The notes: generated by a model from the letters alone, not told the origin. A DNA stretch of 64,000 nt from an uncultured Peptococcaceae bacterium (GCA_900552455.1 URZX01000010.1:1-64000), one strand, 5' to 3'; shown: positions 15,161 through 24,051, counted from the first letter of the stretch. Made by a program: numbers and translations.

Positions 15161-15762
15161 TAGTTAATTTCAGTTCTTCCTTCGATTGCGCGCGATAATG
15201 TCATCTGGTCGGCGTATTTGATGTCGCTGCCGGCTGAAAGTCCCTGGGCGATGCGGCTGACCTTGACATCTTTGGTGTGAAGCTGGCTGATCAGGTAGAG
15301 GGTGGTGGCTTCGCCTTCGACGCTGGCGTTGAGGGCGAGGATGATCTCCTCGATGCCTTCTTCATCGATGCGGGCGAGAAGCTCCTTGATGTGGAGTTGG
15401 TCCGGGCCGACGCCATCCATTGGACTGATGACACCGCCGAGAACGTGGTAGAGGCCTTTCCAGGCTCCGCTGTGTTCGATGGCGATGATGTCACGGGCTT
15501 CTTCAACGACGCAGACGCGGTGCTTGTCGCGCTTGCTGCTTTTGCAGATCGGGCAGAGCTCTTCGTCGGTGAGATTGAAGCAGCGTTTGCAGTAATGGAT
15601 GCTGTGGCGGCCGTGGGCGATGGCATTGGCGAGGGTGTCGGAGACTTCCTCAGGCTGCTGCAGCAGATGATAGGTGAGACGCTCAGCGCCGCGGCGGCTG
15701 ATGCCGGGCAGTCGCGCAAATGCGTCGATCATCTCGCCGATGGCGTCCTGGTAGGGCTGCAT
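15157..15762 (-). CDS. recR: Recombination mediator protein RecR
   Basis: A 201-residue protein of normal RecR length. An N-terminal helix-hairpin-helix (L-P-G-I-S-R-R-G-A-E-R-L) is followed by a zinc finger with four Cys (C-K-R-C-F-N and C-P-I-C), a Toprim domain (V-V-E-E-A-R-D-I, L-N-A-S-V-E-G-E-A-T-T) and the C-terminal G-L-S-A-G-S-D-I-K-Y-A-D. It loads RecA together with RecFO in gapped-DNA repair. Start overlaps the ybaB stop by one base (TGATG). It is the last gene of the seven-gene minus-strand operon, the widely conserved dnaX-ybaB-recR order. Confidence 0.96.
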   Translation of the reverse strand: MQPYQDAIGEMIDAFARLPGISRRGAERLTYHLLQQPEEVSDTLANAIAHGRHSIHYCKRCFNLTDEELCPICKSSKRDKHRVCVVEEARDIIAIEHSGAWKGLYHVLGGVISPMDGVGPDQLHIKELLARIDEEGIEEIILALNASVEGEATTLYLISQLHTKDVKVSRIAQGLSAGSDIKYADQMTLSRAIEGRTEINY

Positions 15763-16085
15763 CAGAAGAGCCCGCCCATGCCGCCTGGCAGCTTCATGCC
15801 TTTGGTGAGGGCGCCCATGCGTTCTTCAGAAAGCTTCTGCGCATTGGCGACGGCGTCGTTGGTGGCAGCGACGATGAGATCCTGGAGCATTTCGATATCG
15901 TCTGGATCGACGACTTCTGGTGCGAGCTCGATGGCGAGCATCTGGTTGGCGCCATTGACGGTGACTTTGACGACGCCGCCGCCGGCGGTGCCTTCGACTG
16001 GGGTTTTGGCGAGCTCTTCCTGGAGCTGCGCCATGTTGCGCTGCATTTTCTGCATCTGTTTCATCATGTTTTGCATATTAGCCAT
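15762..16085 (-). CDS. YbaB/EbfC nucleoid-associated protein
   Basis: A 107-residue protein with the YbaB layout: Met/Gln-rich helix M-M-K-Q-M-Q-K-M-Q, central [11 protein letters not shown] beta strands and a C-terminal helix with L-P-G-G-M-G-G-L. It forms dimers that bind DNA. It lies between dnaX and recR, the standard neighbourhood. Confidence 0.95.
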   Translation of the reverse strand: MANMQNMMKQMQKMQRNMAQLQEELAKTPVEGTAGGGVVKVTVNGANQMLAIELAPEVVDPDDIEMLQDLIVAATNDAVANAQKLSEERMGALTKGMKLPGGMGGLF

Positions 16086-16118
16086 AATTGGGCCTCCTTT
16101 AAGGTGTGTTGATTTTTG

Positions 16119-17723
16119 TCAGTGAATTTCTATGGGTACGTCCTCACCAAAAACCTGGTGGATGGCGCTGGTGAGATCGATGGATGGTTCCTGATGCTCT
16201 TCTGCTTCGAGCTCGCAGTTGAAATGGACGGGATGCGGCCAGCGTACGGCGAGCGTGTCGGCAAGGATCTTCTGATTGTCGGCCAGGCGCATCTGTTTGC
16301 AGTTGAAGATGGCGCCGCGCGGCCAGCGCAGGGTGAGGGTGCCGGCTTCGTAGCGCACGAGTTCGGCGGGTTTGACAAAGGCGTGGATGCGGATGCTCAC
16401 GTCTTTGAGGGCTTCGACGACCTGTGGCCAGAGACGGCGCAGACTGTCGAGGGTTGCGGCGTCGTCTGCATCTGCTGCGGCGACTGGCGCTGTGCTTTCA
16501 TTTGCTGCGCTGTTGCTGTCGCTGGCTGGCGTTTCGCCGGCGTGCGTGGTCTGTGGTCGTCCTGCAGGCTGCGGCTTTGCAGCAGGTGCGTTGCCGGCTG
16601 CTGGAAGATGGGCGCGCGCTTGTGGCGCGCTTTGCGCTGGACTTTCGCCAGCAAGGAGCAGCGCCATTTCCACGAGGGTGAGTTCGAGCACGAGCTCGCC
16701 GTCAGGAGCGATGCGCATGTCACGCTCGGCTTCGGCGGCTTTGGCGAGAAGCTGTTCGAGCTGGCGCAGGCTGAAACCGGCGGCCTGCTGACGCAGGGCT
16801 TCGCTCGGTGTGCTGCCGTCGGCGGTGGAGCCGACGCGCACGAGCAGGAGATCGCGCAGATAGGCGAGCAGGCTGTGCATGAGTGCGCGGCTGTCGCTGC
16901 CGCTGTAGAGCAGATTCTCGAGCTGCTGCATGAGTGCTGCGGTGTCGCCGCTTTGGAGTGCAGCGACGAGGGTGTGCAGCGTGTCGTCGTCGAGTCCGCC
17001 GATCATCTGCGTGACGGCATGGCGGTCGATCTGGTCGCCGGCAAAGGCGATCGTCTGATCGAGCAGGCTGATGGCGTCGCGCATGCCGCCAGCGGCATTT
17101 TTGGCGATCAGCGAGAGCGCTTCGTCGTCGGCGTCGATGCCTTCGCGGTCACAGATCTCGCGCAGATGCGCGGCGAGCACGGGCGTCGGGATGCGGTGAA
17201 AATCGAAACGCTGGGTGCGCGAGAGCACGGTCTTTGGCACTTTTTGCGGGTCCGTCGTGGCCAAAACAAAAAGCACATGCTCCGGCGGTTCCTCCAATGT
17301 TTTCAAGAGCGCGTTGAAGGCTTCTGTCGTCAGCATGTGCACTTCGTCGATGATGTAGACTTTGCGTTTGCCCATGCTTGGCGTAAAGCGCACCTGCTCA
17401 CGGATGCCTCTGATCTCGTCGATGCCGCGGTTGGAGGCGGCGTCGATCTCGATCACGTCGAGAAAACGGTCTTCGTTGATGGCACGACAGTTTTCGCAGG
17501 CGTTGCAGGGTTCGCCGTCCTGCGGATCGAGACAGTTGACGGCTTTCGCGAGGATCTTTGAGGTGCTCGTTTTACCGGTGCCGCGAGGTCCGCAGAACAG
17601 ATAAGCATGGGCGAGTCTGTTTTGACGGAGGGCGTTCAAAAGCGTCTGGGAAATGGCGTCCTGTCCGATCAGCTCGGAAAAAGTCTGAGGACGATAGACG
17701 CGGTATAATGCCTGATAGCTCAT
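16119..17723 (-). CDS. dnaX: DNA polymerase III subunit gamma/tau
   Basis: A 534-residue clamp-loader ATPase. Walker A is G-P-R-G-T-G-K-T-S, and the zinc module (four Cys between N-C-L-D and C-E-N-C-R) and Walker B (I-D-E-V-H-M-L) follow. Sensor 1 T-T-D-P-Q-K-V-P and the S-R-T-Q-R-F-D-F box complete domain I-II. Residues about 370-440 form a Pro/Ala/Thr/Ser-rich linker, then a compact tau-like domain, so the full tau form is encoded. I did not identify a programmed frameshift signal for gamma. GGAGGGTG precedes ATG 17723. Confidence 0.96.
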   Translation of the reverse strand: MSYQALYRVYRPQTFSELIGQDAISQTLLNALRQNRLAHAYLFCGPRGTGKTSTSKILAKAVNCLDPQDGEPCNACENCRAINEDRFLDVIEIDAASNRGIDEIRGIREQVRFTPSMGKRKVYIIDEVHMLTTEAFNALLKTLEEPPEHVLFVLATTDPQKVPKTVLSRTQRFDFHRIPTPVLAAHLREICDREGIDADDEALSLIAKNAAGGMRDAISLLDQTIAFAGDQIDRHAVTQMIGGLDDDTLHTLVAALQSGDTAALMQQLENLLYSGSDSRALMHSLLAYLRDLLLVRVGSTADGSTPSEALRQQAAGFSLRQLEQLLAKAAEAERDMRIAPDGELVLELTLVEMALLLAGESPAQSAPQARAHLPAAGNAPAAKPQPAGRPQTTHAGETPASDSNSAANESTAPVAAADADDAATLDSLRRLWPQVVEALKDVSIRIHAFVKPAELVRYEAGTLTLRWPRGAIFNCKQMRLADNQKILADTLAVRWPHPVHFNCELEAEEHQEPSIDLTSAIHQVFGEDVPIEIH

Positions 17724-17749
17724 GGAACACCCTCCTTTGTTATGGTTGG

Positions 17750-19033
17750 TTAAGCATGCTCATGATGCTCGGCATTGATCATGGAATCGATGCGAGCCTT
17801 GAGCTCGGTTTTGTAGTTTTCCACACCTGGCTGGTTGAATGGGTCCACGCCGGTCAGATAGCAGCTCATGGCGCAGGCTTTTTCGAAGAAATAGACCAGC
17901 TCACCGAAGGTGAAGGCCGAAAATTCGCTGATGTTGAGCAGGATATTCGGTGTGGCGTTTTCCTGGTGCGCGGTGAGCACGCTGTGGCGAATGATGCCGT
18001 TGAGGCAGTGCAGGCTGGTGCAGCTGCCGGCGACGCCTGCCGGGATCTTGATCTTGTCTTCGATGTGTTCAACAAAAAGCACTGTTTCGATGAAATCCTG
18101 TCGGCCTTCCTGGAGAAATTGTCCCAGGGAGTGGAGATCGGTGGTCATCTGCATGGTGGCTGGGAAGAGGCCCTTGCCGTCCTTGCATTCGCTTTCTGCG
18201 AAGAGCTGGCGCAGCCATTCGGTGAAATAGAGCAGATTGCCTTCGTACACTTCGAAGATCTCCATGCGTTTGCCGGCCTGCGACTGTAGATAGCGCGTGG
18301 CTGCGTACTGGTAGCAGTCGTTGTATTCCAGGCGCGGTTCCATGAACATTGTCGCCGACTGGCGCGCGCCACGGATCAGTGCGCGGATGTCGATGCCGGC
18401 AACGGCAAATGGAAAGAGGCCGACGGCGGTGAGCACGGAATAGCGCCCGCCGATGTCGACAGGGATCTCGAAGCATGGAAAATTGTTTTTCTCTGCTTCC
18501 TCGTGGCAATAGCCCCAGCGCGGATCGGTGATGATCGTCATATGTTCGTTGAGCTTGTCGCCGTAGCGTTTGGCCAGCGCTTCCTTGATGATCGCATAGA
18601 TCACCTTTGGCTCCGTGGTGGTGCCGGATTTGCTGACCATGCAGGCGCAGATCTCTTCTTCAGGATCTTCGAGGATCTCCATGAGATGGTTATAATATTC
18701 GCTGCTCAGATGCTGTCCGGCGAAGATAATGCGTGGATTACCGATGGTTCCGCGTTTTTCAAACGGCGGACGCAGCAGACTGATGCCGGCGATGGTGCCG
18801 AGATAGGACCCGCCGATCCCGATCACGATAAAGACGCTGCAGCGATTGCGCACCGCATCTGCCGCTGCGATGATGCGCTCGAGGGCGGCGTCGGACACCT
18901 GAAATGGATATTCCACCCAGCCGCACATGAGGTCCGGATGATGGTGGAGGCGTTCGTGGATCTTGGCGACGCGTTCAGCCAGCGCAGGATCGGAGAGGTC
19001 GGTGTGAGCGTTTGAAAAATCCGCTTGTATCAA
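17750..19033 (-). CDS. pgi: Glucose-6-phosphate isomerase
   Basis: A 427-residue PGI of the shorter Firmicutes type. Sugar-phosphate site motifs are G-I-G-G-S-Y-L-G and V-S-K-S-G-T-T-T-E-P. The C-terminal signature region reads D-P-F-N-Q-P-G-V-E-N-Y-K. Interconverts glucose-6-phosphate and fructose-6-phosphate. The start codon is TTG (19033), and its TTGA overlaps the pgm stop. GGAGGA lies nine bases before it. Being joined to pgm and to DNA-repair and ribosome-maturation genes in one operon is unusual. Confidence 0.93.
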   Translation of the reverse strand: MIQADFSNAHTDLSDPALAERVAKIHERLHHHPDLMCGWVEYPFQVSDAALERIIAAADAVRNRCSVFIVIGIGGSYLGTIAGISLLRPPFEKRGTIGNPRIIFAGQHLSSEYYNHLMEILEDPEEEICACMVSKSGTTTEPKVIYAIIKEALAKRYGDKLNEHMTIITDPRWGYCHEEAEKNNFPCFEIPVDIGGRYSVLTAVGLFPFAVAGIDIRALIRGARQSATMFMEPRLEYNDCYQYAATRYLQSQAGKRMEIFEVYEGNLLYFTEWLRQLFAESECKDGKGLFPATMQMTTDLHSLGQFLQEGRQDFIETVLFVEHIEDKIKIPAGVAGSCTSLHCLNGIIRHSVLTAHQENATPNILLNISEFSAFTFGELVYFFEKACAMSCYLTGVDPFNQPGVENYKTELKARIDSMINAEHHEHA

Positions 19034-20724
19034 CTTGATGCATCCTCCTTCAATTGGGCAACAAAGGAATGAAATGCCTGTTCGAGTTTTTCACTCAGAG
19101 CGTCGGCAGTTGCCATGGTGTCGCCGCAGGCGCTGATGTAGCATTTCATTTTTGGCTCGGTCCCGGATGGGCGGAAGCACACAACGGAACCGTCGACCAA
19201 TATACATTGTAACATATTTTCTTTAGGGAGAGAATCAATACCACTAAGATAATCGATCAATTTATTTACAGGAATGGTTGCAATTGTGTGTGGAGGATCT
19301 TGACGAAGGGCGCGCATCACGATATCGCTCACCGCTTCCTGTCCTGGGATCGGATCGAAGACGAGATTGATGAGGCGGTCGCTCCAGAAGCCTACTTTTT
19401 TGTAGAGGGTATCCAGACGATCGAGCAGCGTGCGGCCCTGGGCTTTGTCGGCCTGAGCCATGCAGGCGACGAGCGCGGCGGTGACGATGGCGTCTTTGTC
19501 GCGGGCGTGGTCGCCGTAGAGATAGCCGTAGGATTCTTCGTAGCCGAGAACGAATTGACGGGCCGGATCCTCCACCACGTCGGTCACACAGTTGCCGATG
19601 TATTTGAAGCCGGTGAAAGTTTCGATCAGCTCGTAGCCGCAGGCGCGCGCGGTGGCTTTGCCAAACTCGGAGGTCACCGTAGTCGTGATGATCGTATCCC
19701 CAGGCTGAACGCCGCGGGTTTCTGCGAGAAAATCGATGAGCAGTGCGCCCATCTGGTTGCCGCTGATCAGATGCCACTGGCCGTCGGCGTCCTTAGCCGC
19801 TGCGCCGAGACGATCGCTGTCGGGATCGGTGGCAATGAGCAGATCGAGCTCTTCGCGGCTGGCGAGCGCGAAGAGACGGTCGTAAGCCACAGGAAGCTCT
19901 GGATTTGGCGTGGCGATCGTTGGAAAATGTCCGTCTGGCGTGAATTGCTCAGCGACCACGTGCACATCCATGCCGAAGTGATCGAGCACCGCGCAGACCG
20001 GCGCACCGCCGACACCGTGCAGCGGCGTGAAGCCGATTGCCAGCAGCGTATCGCCAGCGCTTTGCAGCGGCGCCACCGTTTCTTCGATGGTGCGCAGATA
20101 ATCGGCAAGCTCGTTTTCAAGCAAACGGATCTGGCCACTGGCACAGAGCGCGTCGAAATCGCCCGCGACAGTGAACGGCTTGCCGCCAAAATAAGCGTCG
20201 GCATAGCGCGTGACGATGCCAGCATCCTCCGCCAAAAGCTGACAGCCATTTGCGTCGTAGGCTTTGTAGCCATTGTAATCGCGTGGATTGTGGCTGGCAG
20301 TGATCATGATACCGGCGGCGCAGCCAAAATGGCGCACGCTCCAGGAGAGGATCGGCGTCGCCGTTGGCTGACGCCAGAGCAGCACAGGAATGCCGTACTG
20401 CGCCAGCACGAGGGCAGTCGTGCGCGCAAATTCTTCGTGGTTCAGACGGCTGTCGGTGGAGATCACCACAGGCTGGCTTTTTTTGCCGATCTCGCCGAGC
20501 CATTCAGCAATGCCAGCCGTGGCCCAGGCGATGGTGAAACGGTTGAGACAGTTGGTGCCCATGCCCATGATGCCGCGCAGGCCAGCTGTGCCAAAGGAAA
20601 GCGTGGCGCCGAAGGCTTTGTTCAGCGCGACGTCGTCTGCGTCAAGCGCAGCGAGTTCAGCGCGTTCGGCGTCGGTAAGGTCGGTGCGGGCGCACCAGGC
20701 CTGATATGTTTCGCGTGCGTTCAT
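19030..20724 (-). CDS. Phosphoglucomutase / phosphomannomutase family enzyme
   Basis: A 564-residue alpha-D-phosphohexomutase. The phosphoserine loop is T-A-S-H-N-P-R-D-Y-N-G-Y-K, the metal loop D-P-D-S-D-R-L-G, the sugar loop G-Y-E-E-S-Y-G-Y, and the phosphate loop R-P-S-G-T-E-P-K. Size and motifs match the PgcA-like alpha-phosphoglucomutases of Firmicutes (converting glucose-1-phosphate and glucose-6-phosphate). It overlaps rsmA upstream and pgi downstream by four bases each, so all three are translationally coupled. A short AT-rich stretch near 19200-19270, with rare codons, stands out from the GC-rich rest of the gene. Confidence 0.93.
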   Translation of the reverse strand: MNARETYQAWCARTDLTDAERAELAALDADDVALNKAFGATLSFGTAGLRGIMGMGTNCLNRFTIAWATAGIAEWLGEIGKKSQPVVISTDSRLNHEEFARTTALVLAQYGIPVLLWRQPTATPILSWSVRHFGCAAGIMITASHNPRDYNGYKAYDANGCQLLAEDAGIVTRYADAYFGGKPFTVAGDFDALCASGQIRLLENELADYLRTIEETVAPLQSAGDTLLAIGFTPLHGVGGAPVCAVLDHFGMDVHVVAEQFTPDGHFPTIATPNPELPVAYDRLFALASREELDLLIATDPDSDRLGAAAKDADGQWHLISGNQMGALLIDFLAETRGVQPGDTIITTTVTSEFGKATARACGYELIETFTGFKYIGNCVTDVVEDPARQFVLGYEESYGYLYGDHARDKDAIVTAALVACMAQADKAQGRTLLDRLDTLYKKVGFWSDRLINLVFDPIPGQEAVSDIVMRALRQDPPHTIATIPVNKLIDYLSGIDSLPKENMLQCILVDGSVVCFRPSGTEPKMKCYISACGDTMATADALSEKLEQAFHSFVAQLKEDASS

Positions 20725-21566
20725 GAGAGACCTCCTTCGTAAAATGCATCCGCCAGTGCAACGAATTCTGCCACAGAAAGCGTTTCTGCGCGACGGGAAT
20801 CTTCGATGCTGGCGGCTTCCAGCGCTTGTTTGATGAGGGCTTTGTCGCAGCCCAGGCTGGAGAGAGAATTGCGCAGCGTTTTGCGGCGCTGGCTGAACGC
20901 CGCCTTGACAACGCGGCGCAGAACAGCATCGCTCTGCACCTGGATCGGGCGCTTTTCGTACGGGATCAGGTGGAGGATCGTTGAATCCACCTCCGGCGCC
21001 GGCACAAAGGCATGGCGGCCAACATCGAAAGCGCGCGCGACGGTGGCGGCGTACTGCACCATCACGGTGACAGCGCCATAGGCTTTGCTGCCAGGTGCAG
21101 CGCAGAGACGTTCGCCGACTTCCTTCTGCACCATGATGACAAGCTCGCTGACCTTTTCGCTGTCTTCGAGCACGTGCATGATCAGCGGCGTTGTGATGTA
21201 GTATGGCAGATTGGCGATGAGCTTGTAGCGGCCATCCCAGCCGAGGGTGTCGCGCATCAGGGCGTCGAGATCTGCTTTCAGCGCATCGGTGAAAACAAGG
21301 TGCACATTGGCACAGTCGGCGAGGGTTTCTTCAAGCAGCGGCGCCAGACGGCGGTCGATCTCGACGGCCAGCACTTCCTCTGCTTCGCGGGCGATGGCCC
21401 GAGTCAGCGTGCCGGCGCCGGGGCCGATCTCCAGCGCGCGATCGCCTGGCTGCCAGTCGCAGACCGTGGCGATGCGTTCAAGCAGCGCAGGATCGCCGAT
21501 GAAATTCTGCCCGTATTTTTTTTGTAGGGTGATGTGATGTTTTTTTAAGCGGTCATTCAGATTCAT
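20721..21566 (-). CDS. rsmA: 16S rRNA (adenine-1518/1519) dimethyltransferase
   Basis: A 281-residue KsgA/RsmA enzyme. H-H-I-T-L-Q-K-K-Y-G-Q-N-F opens the family, SAM motif I is E-I-G-P-G-A-G-T-L-T, and the catalytic N-L-P-Y-Y-I is present. It dimethylates two adenosines in helix 45 of 16S rRNA. The open frame extends upstream of ATG 21566 inside rnmV, but the family N-terminus starts at M-N-L-N-D-R. It overlaps rnmV by 14 bases, a classical rnmV-rsmA pair. Confidence 0.96.
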   Translation of the reverse strand: MNLNDRLKKHHITLQKKYGQNFIGDPALLERIATVCDWQPGDRALEIGPGAGTLTRAIAREAEEVLAVEIDRRLAPLLEETLADCANVHLVFTDALKADLDALMRDTLGWDGRYKLIANLPYYITTPLIMHVLEDSEKVSELVIMVQKEVGERLCAAPGSKAYGAVTVMVQYAATVARAFDVGRHAFVPAPEVDSTILHLIPYEKRPIQVQSDAVLRRVVKAAFSQRRKTLRNSLSSLGCDKALIKQALEAASIEDSRRAETLSVAEFVALADAFYEGGLS

Positions 21567-22113
21567 TGTCTGCCTCCAATTCCGCCAGCGCTTCCAGGAT
21601 GATCTCTTCCTCCACGCCGAAGCTGTTGAGGCGTTTGAGCAGCGTTTTGCTGTTGGCGTGCCCCAGCGCCAGCGTTTCACAGAAACGTTCGCGCCGTGCG
21701 GCGCTGCCGGCAGCACCGGCCAGCCCCCAGCGCATGAGATCGGCCATCGTGTAGCGTGCCTCAGGCGCATCACTCGTTGCGTAGGCTTTTTCCAGCGCGC
21801 GCAGGATCGTTTCCGGCGCGGCGTATTCGACGCCGGCCTTTCCTGTCACAGGATGGCATGCATCCTTGCGCGCGATGAACGCATGCTTTGCATTCGGCAA
21901 CAGCTCTGTCATGCGCTGACGAATGCGTGTGCCCGGCACGTCTGGATCGGTCAGGATGATCGCTCCCTGGCGCTTGCCCAGCGCGGCGATCTCGTCCAGA
22001 TGCGCCAGCCCCATGCCGCTGGTCGTGAGGATCGTGGCGTCGACAGCACGGCGCACAGCGCTGACGTCGTCTTTGCCTTCTACAACGATGATCTCTTTGA
22101 TGTGTTTTTTCAT
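21553..22113 (-). CDS. rnmV: Ribonuclease M5
   Basis: A 186-residue Toprim-domain nuclease that matures 5S rRNA in low-GC Gram-positives. Motifs are I-I-V-V-E-G-K-D-D near the N-terminus (catalytic Glu), I-L-T-D-P-D-V-P-G-T-R-I-R (metal-binding DxD) and H-A-F-I-A-R-K-D-A. It is the first gene of the operon and overlaps rsmA. Start ATG 22113 is chosen by family N-terminus (M-K-K-H-I-K-E) and a good promoter 38-66 bases upstream. Confidence 0.94.
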   Translation of the reverse strand: MKKHIKEIIVVEGKDDVSAVRRAVDATILTTSGMGLAHLDEIAALGKRQGAIILTDPDVPGTRIRQRMTELLPNAKHAFIARKDACHPVTGKAGVEYAAPETILRALEKAYATSDAPEARYTMADLMRWGLAGAAGSAARRERFCETLALGHANSKTLLKRLNSFGVEEEIILEALAELEADNESE

Positions 22114-22150
22114 ACCTGCCTCGCTTAGTATGTGATAGTCATTTGGCTTT

Positions 22151-22179
22151 ATTATACCGTTAATGGCGGGCGGTGACAA
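22151..22179 (-). promoter_or_regulatory. Promoter of the rnmV-rsmA-pgm-pgi-dnaX-ybaB-recR operon
   Basis: On the minus strand TTGTCA (22174-22179), a 17-base spacer and TATAAT (22151-22156). I find no comparable promoter or terminator between the seven genes that follow. Confidence 0.8.
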
Positions 22180-22189
22180 CGTTTGTTTC

Positions 22190-22250
22190 CACAAAAAGAG
22201 GACAGACCGCGATTGGCACAAAAGGGGGGACTATGCATTGCGGTCTGTCC
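22190..22250 (-). terminator. Terminator of the candidate ncRNA
   Basis: An 11-bp perfect stem GGACAGACCGC (22200-22210) / GCGGTCTGTCC (22240-22250), followed in minus-strand sense by CTCTTTTTG. It has a large 29-base loop and lies between the candidate RNA and the rnmV promoter. Confidence 0.65.
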
Positions 22251-22432
22251 AAAAAGAGGTTGTTAATCGAGACCCATCGTGTGTGAGACTGCGTGGGTAG
22301 GCGGCCCGGCACCAGCCAGACAGAGGATCGCGATTATACACAAACACGGAAGAAGCTCCAGCTCGTGTACACTTTAAGCATAGGCTATCTCTCGGGAAAT
22401 AACAAGGCGTCAGACGCATTTCTGACCAAAAA
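22200..22432 (-). ncRNA. Candidate structured non-coding RNA (unassigned; 6S-like shape possible)
   Basis: About 230 bases with no credible reading frame, between a TATAAT -10 box on the minus strand (about 22436) and an intrinsic terminator. Within it TTGTTA...CGAGA (22390-22405) can pair with TCTCG...TAACAA (22260-22271), closing a domain of about 145 bases that contains further local hairpins. A long closing helix with an internal bubble recalls 6S RNA, but I cannot recognise the family by sequence. It is not tmRNA, SRP or RNase P RNA, whose conserved cores are absent. Confidence 0.4.
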
Positions 22433-22485
22433 GATTCTTATTATATAACAGAGAAAACGGATTCCTGTCGGTATATCTCTGGCGC

Positions 22486-22514
22486 TTGAAGACGCAGCAG
22501 CCTTGTGTTATACT
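22486..22514 (+). promoter_or_regulatory. Promoter of the threonine deaminase gene
   Basis: TTGAAG (22486-22491), a 17-base spacer and TATACT (22509-22514), 50 bases before the start codon. Confidence 0.7.
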
Positions 22515-22563
22515 GTAGGCACTGACTATATTAAGACAATATAAAAATGAAGGGGGCCAAAAC

Positions 22564-23784
22564 ATGGCTGAAGGTGTATTAGAAAAACATTTGAGCGAGA
22601 TCGAAAAAGCTGCGGAGCGTCTGCAGGGCGTTATCAGCGACACAGGCATGATCCACAGCAGCTATTTTTCGCAGGAATTTGGCAACGATGTCTGGATCAA
22701 GCCGGAAAATCTGCAAAAGACCGGCAGTTTCAAGATCCGCGGGGCCTACAACCGCATTTCCCAGCTCACAGAAGAGGAGCGCGCCCGTGGCATCGTCACC
22801 GCTTCCGCCGGCAATCACGCACAGGGTGTTGCCTATGCCGCGCAGCATTTCGGCTGCCCTTGCACGATCATCATGCCGGAAGTGACGCCGCTCATTAAGA
22901 TCAAGAGCGCCCAGGAAAAAGGCGCCAATGTCGTCATCCACGGCGAAAATTATGACCAGTCCTATCGCAAGGCGCTGGAAGTTGCTGTCGAAACTGGCGG
23001 GCTTTTCGTCCATGCCTACAACGATTACGGTGTGCTCTGTGGCCAGGGCACGCTGGCGCTGGAAATGTTGCGCGAAAATCCGGATCTGGACGAGATCCTC
23101 GTGCCGGTTGGCGGCGGCGGGCTGATCAGCGGTGTGGCGCTGGCAGCCAAAGCGCTGAAGCCGGACATTCGCATCACTGGCGTAGAGCCAGAAGGCGCTG
23201 CCAGCATGAAGCTTTCGCTCGAGCGCGGCAGAGTGACGCCGTTGGCGAAAACCTCCACCTGCGCAGAAGGTGTCGCTGTGTGCGAGGTTGGCGATCTGAC
23301 CTTTGACTTCGTGCAGAAATATGTCGACGGCATCATCACCGTCAGTGAAACAGAGATCATGGAAGCTGTGCTCTTGCTCCTCGAAAAGCACAAACTCGTC
23401 GTCGAAGCCTCTGGCGCGCTGCCACTGGCTGCGCTGCGCCATCTCAACAGCCGCAATAAAAAAGTTGGCTGCGTCGTCACAGGCGGCAACATCGACATGG
23501 TCACCATTTCCTCGATGATCCGCTCCGGTCTTGTCACCAGCGGACGCATTTTCGCCTTCAGCGTTGAACTGCCGGATGCACCTGGTCAGTTGCTCCTGAT
23601 CGCAAAGATCCTCGCCGATCAGCGCGCCAACATCATCGGGCTCGATCACAACCAGTTCAAGGCCAAGGATCGTTTCAACCGTGTCGTGCTCGAAGTCACC
23701 GCCGAGACCAACGGCCATGAGCACGTCGCGCAGATCATCAAAGCGCTGGAAGACCACGGCTTTGAACCAAAACGCCAATATTAA
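22564..23784 (+). CDS. ilvA: Threonine ammonia-lyase with C-terminal ACT domain
   Basis: A 406-residue PLP enzyme that deaminates threonine to 2-oxobutyrate. The PLP-lysine motif is K-T-G-S-F-K-I-R-G-A-Y-N, the phosphate-binding loop V-G-G-G-G-L-I-S-G, and S-A-G-N-H-A-Q-G precedes them in typical order. The last 75 residues (V-E-L-P-D-A-P-G-Q-L and I-I-G-L-D-H) form one ACT domain. Length and single ACT domain match the TdcB/short IlvA group used in Firmicutes for either catabolism or isoleucine synthesis. AAGGGGG precedes the ATG, and a clear promoter and terminator make it monocistronic. Confidence 0.93.
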   Translation: MAEGVLEKHLSEIEKAAERLQGVISDTGMIHSSYFSQEFGNDVWIKPENLQKTGSFKIRGAYNRISQLTEEERARGIVTASAGNHAQGVAYAAQHFGCPCTIIMPEVTPLIKIKSAQEKGANVVIHGENYDQSYRKALEVAVETGGLFVHAYNDYGVLCGQGTLALEMLRENPDLDEILVPVGGGGLISGVALAAKALKPDIRITGVEPEGAASMKLSLERGRVTPLAKTSTCAEGVAVCEVGDLTFDFVQKYVDGIITVSETEIMEAVLLLLEKHKLVVEASGALPLAALRHLNSRNKKVGCVVTGGNIDMVTISSMIRSGLVTSGRIFAFSVELPDAPGQLLLIAKILADQRANIIGLDHNQFKAKDRFNRVVLEVTAETNGHEHVAQIIKALEDHGFEPKRQY

Positions 23785-23802
23785 ACCGTAGAAAATAATT
23801 TT

Positions 23803-23830
23803 ACGCTCAGCACTGTGCTGGGCGTTTTTT
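23803..23830 (+). terminator. Terminator of the threonine deaminase gene
   Basis: ACGCTCAGCA / TGCTGGGCGT stem (one G-T pair) and six T. Confidence 0.85.
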
Positions 23831-23852
23831 GTGGAAAATTTTAGCCGGGCAA

Positions 23853-23882
23853 AGAAAAAACGGTGTGAAAGATTCACACCGT
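23853..23882 (-). terminator. Terminator of tRNA-Gly
   Basis: ACGGTGTGA / TCACACCGT stem followed by T6 in minus-strand sense, eight bases past the tRNA 3' end. Confidence 0.85.
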
Positions 23883-23889
23883 CTCAGGA

Positions 23890-23960
23890 AGCGGATGAAG
23901 GGAATCGAACCCTCGTATGCAGCTTGGGAAGCTGCCGTTCTACCATTGAACCACACCCGC
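23890..23960 (-). tRNA. tRNA-Gly(CCC)
   Basis: On the minus strand the acceptor is GCGGGTG / CATCCGC (one G-T pair) and the D-arm GGTTCAATGGTAGAAC. The anticodon stem GCAGC / GCTGC has loop TTCCCAA (anticodon CCC), and the T-loop TTCGATT is canonical. CCA is not encoded. Confidence 0.93.
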
Positions 23961-23983
23961 AGATGATTTTCAAAAGCATATCT

Positions 23984-24012
23984 ATCATAGCAAAGATCGC
24001 AGGACGTGTCAA
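23984..24012 (-). promoter_or_regulatory. Promoter of tRNA-Gly
   Basis: On the minus strand consensus TTGACA (24007-24012), 17-base spacer, TATGAT (23984-23989). Confidence 0.8.
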
Positions 24013-24051
24013 GGCGGGGCGAAGGATTTCTCCTGGCTGCGGGATACAATA

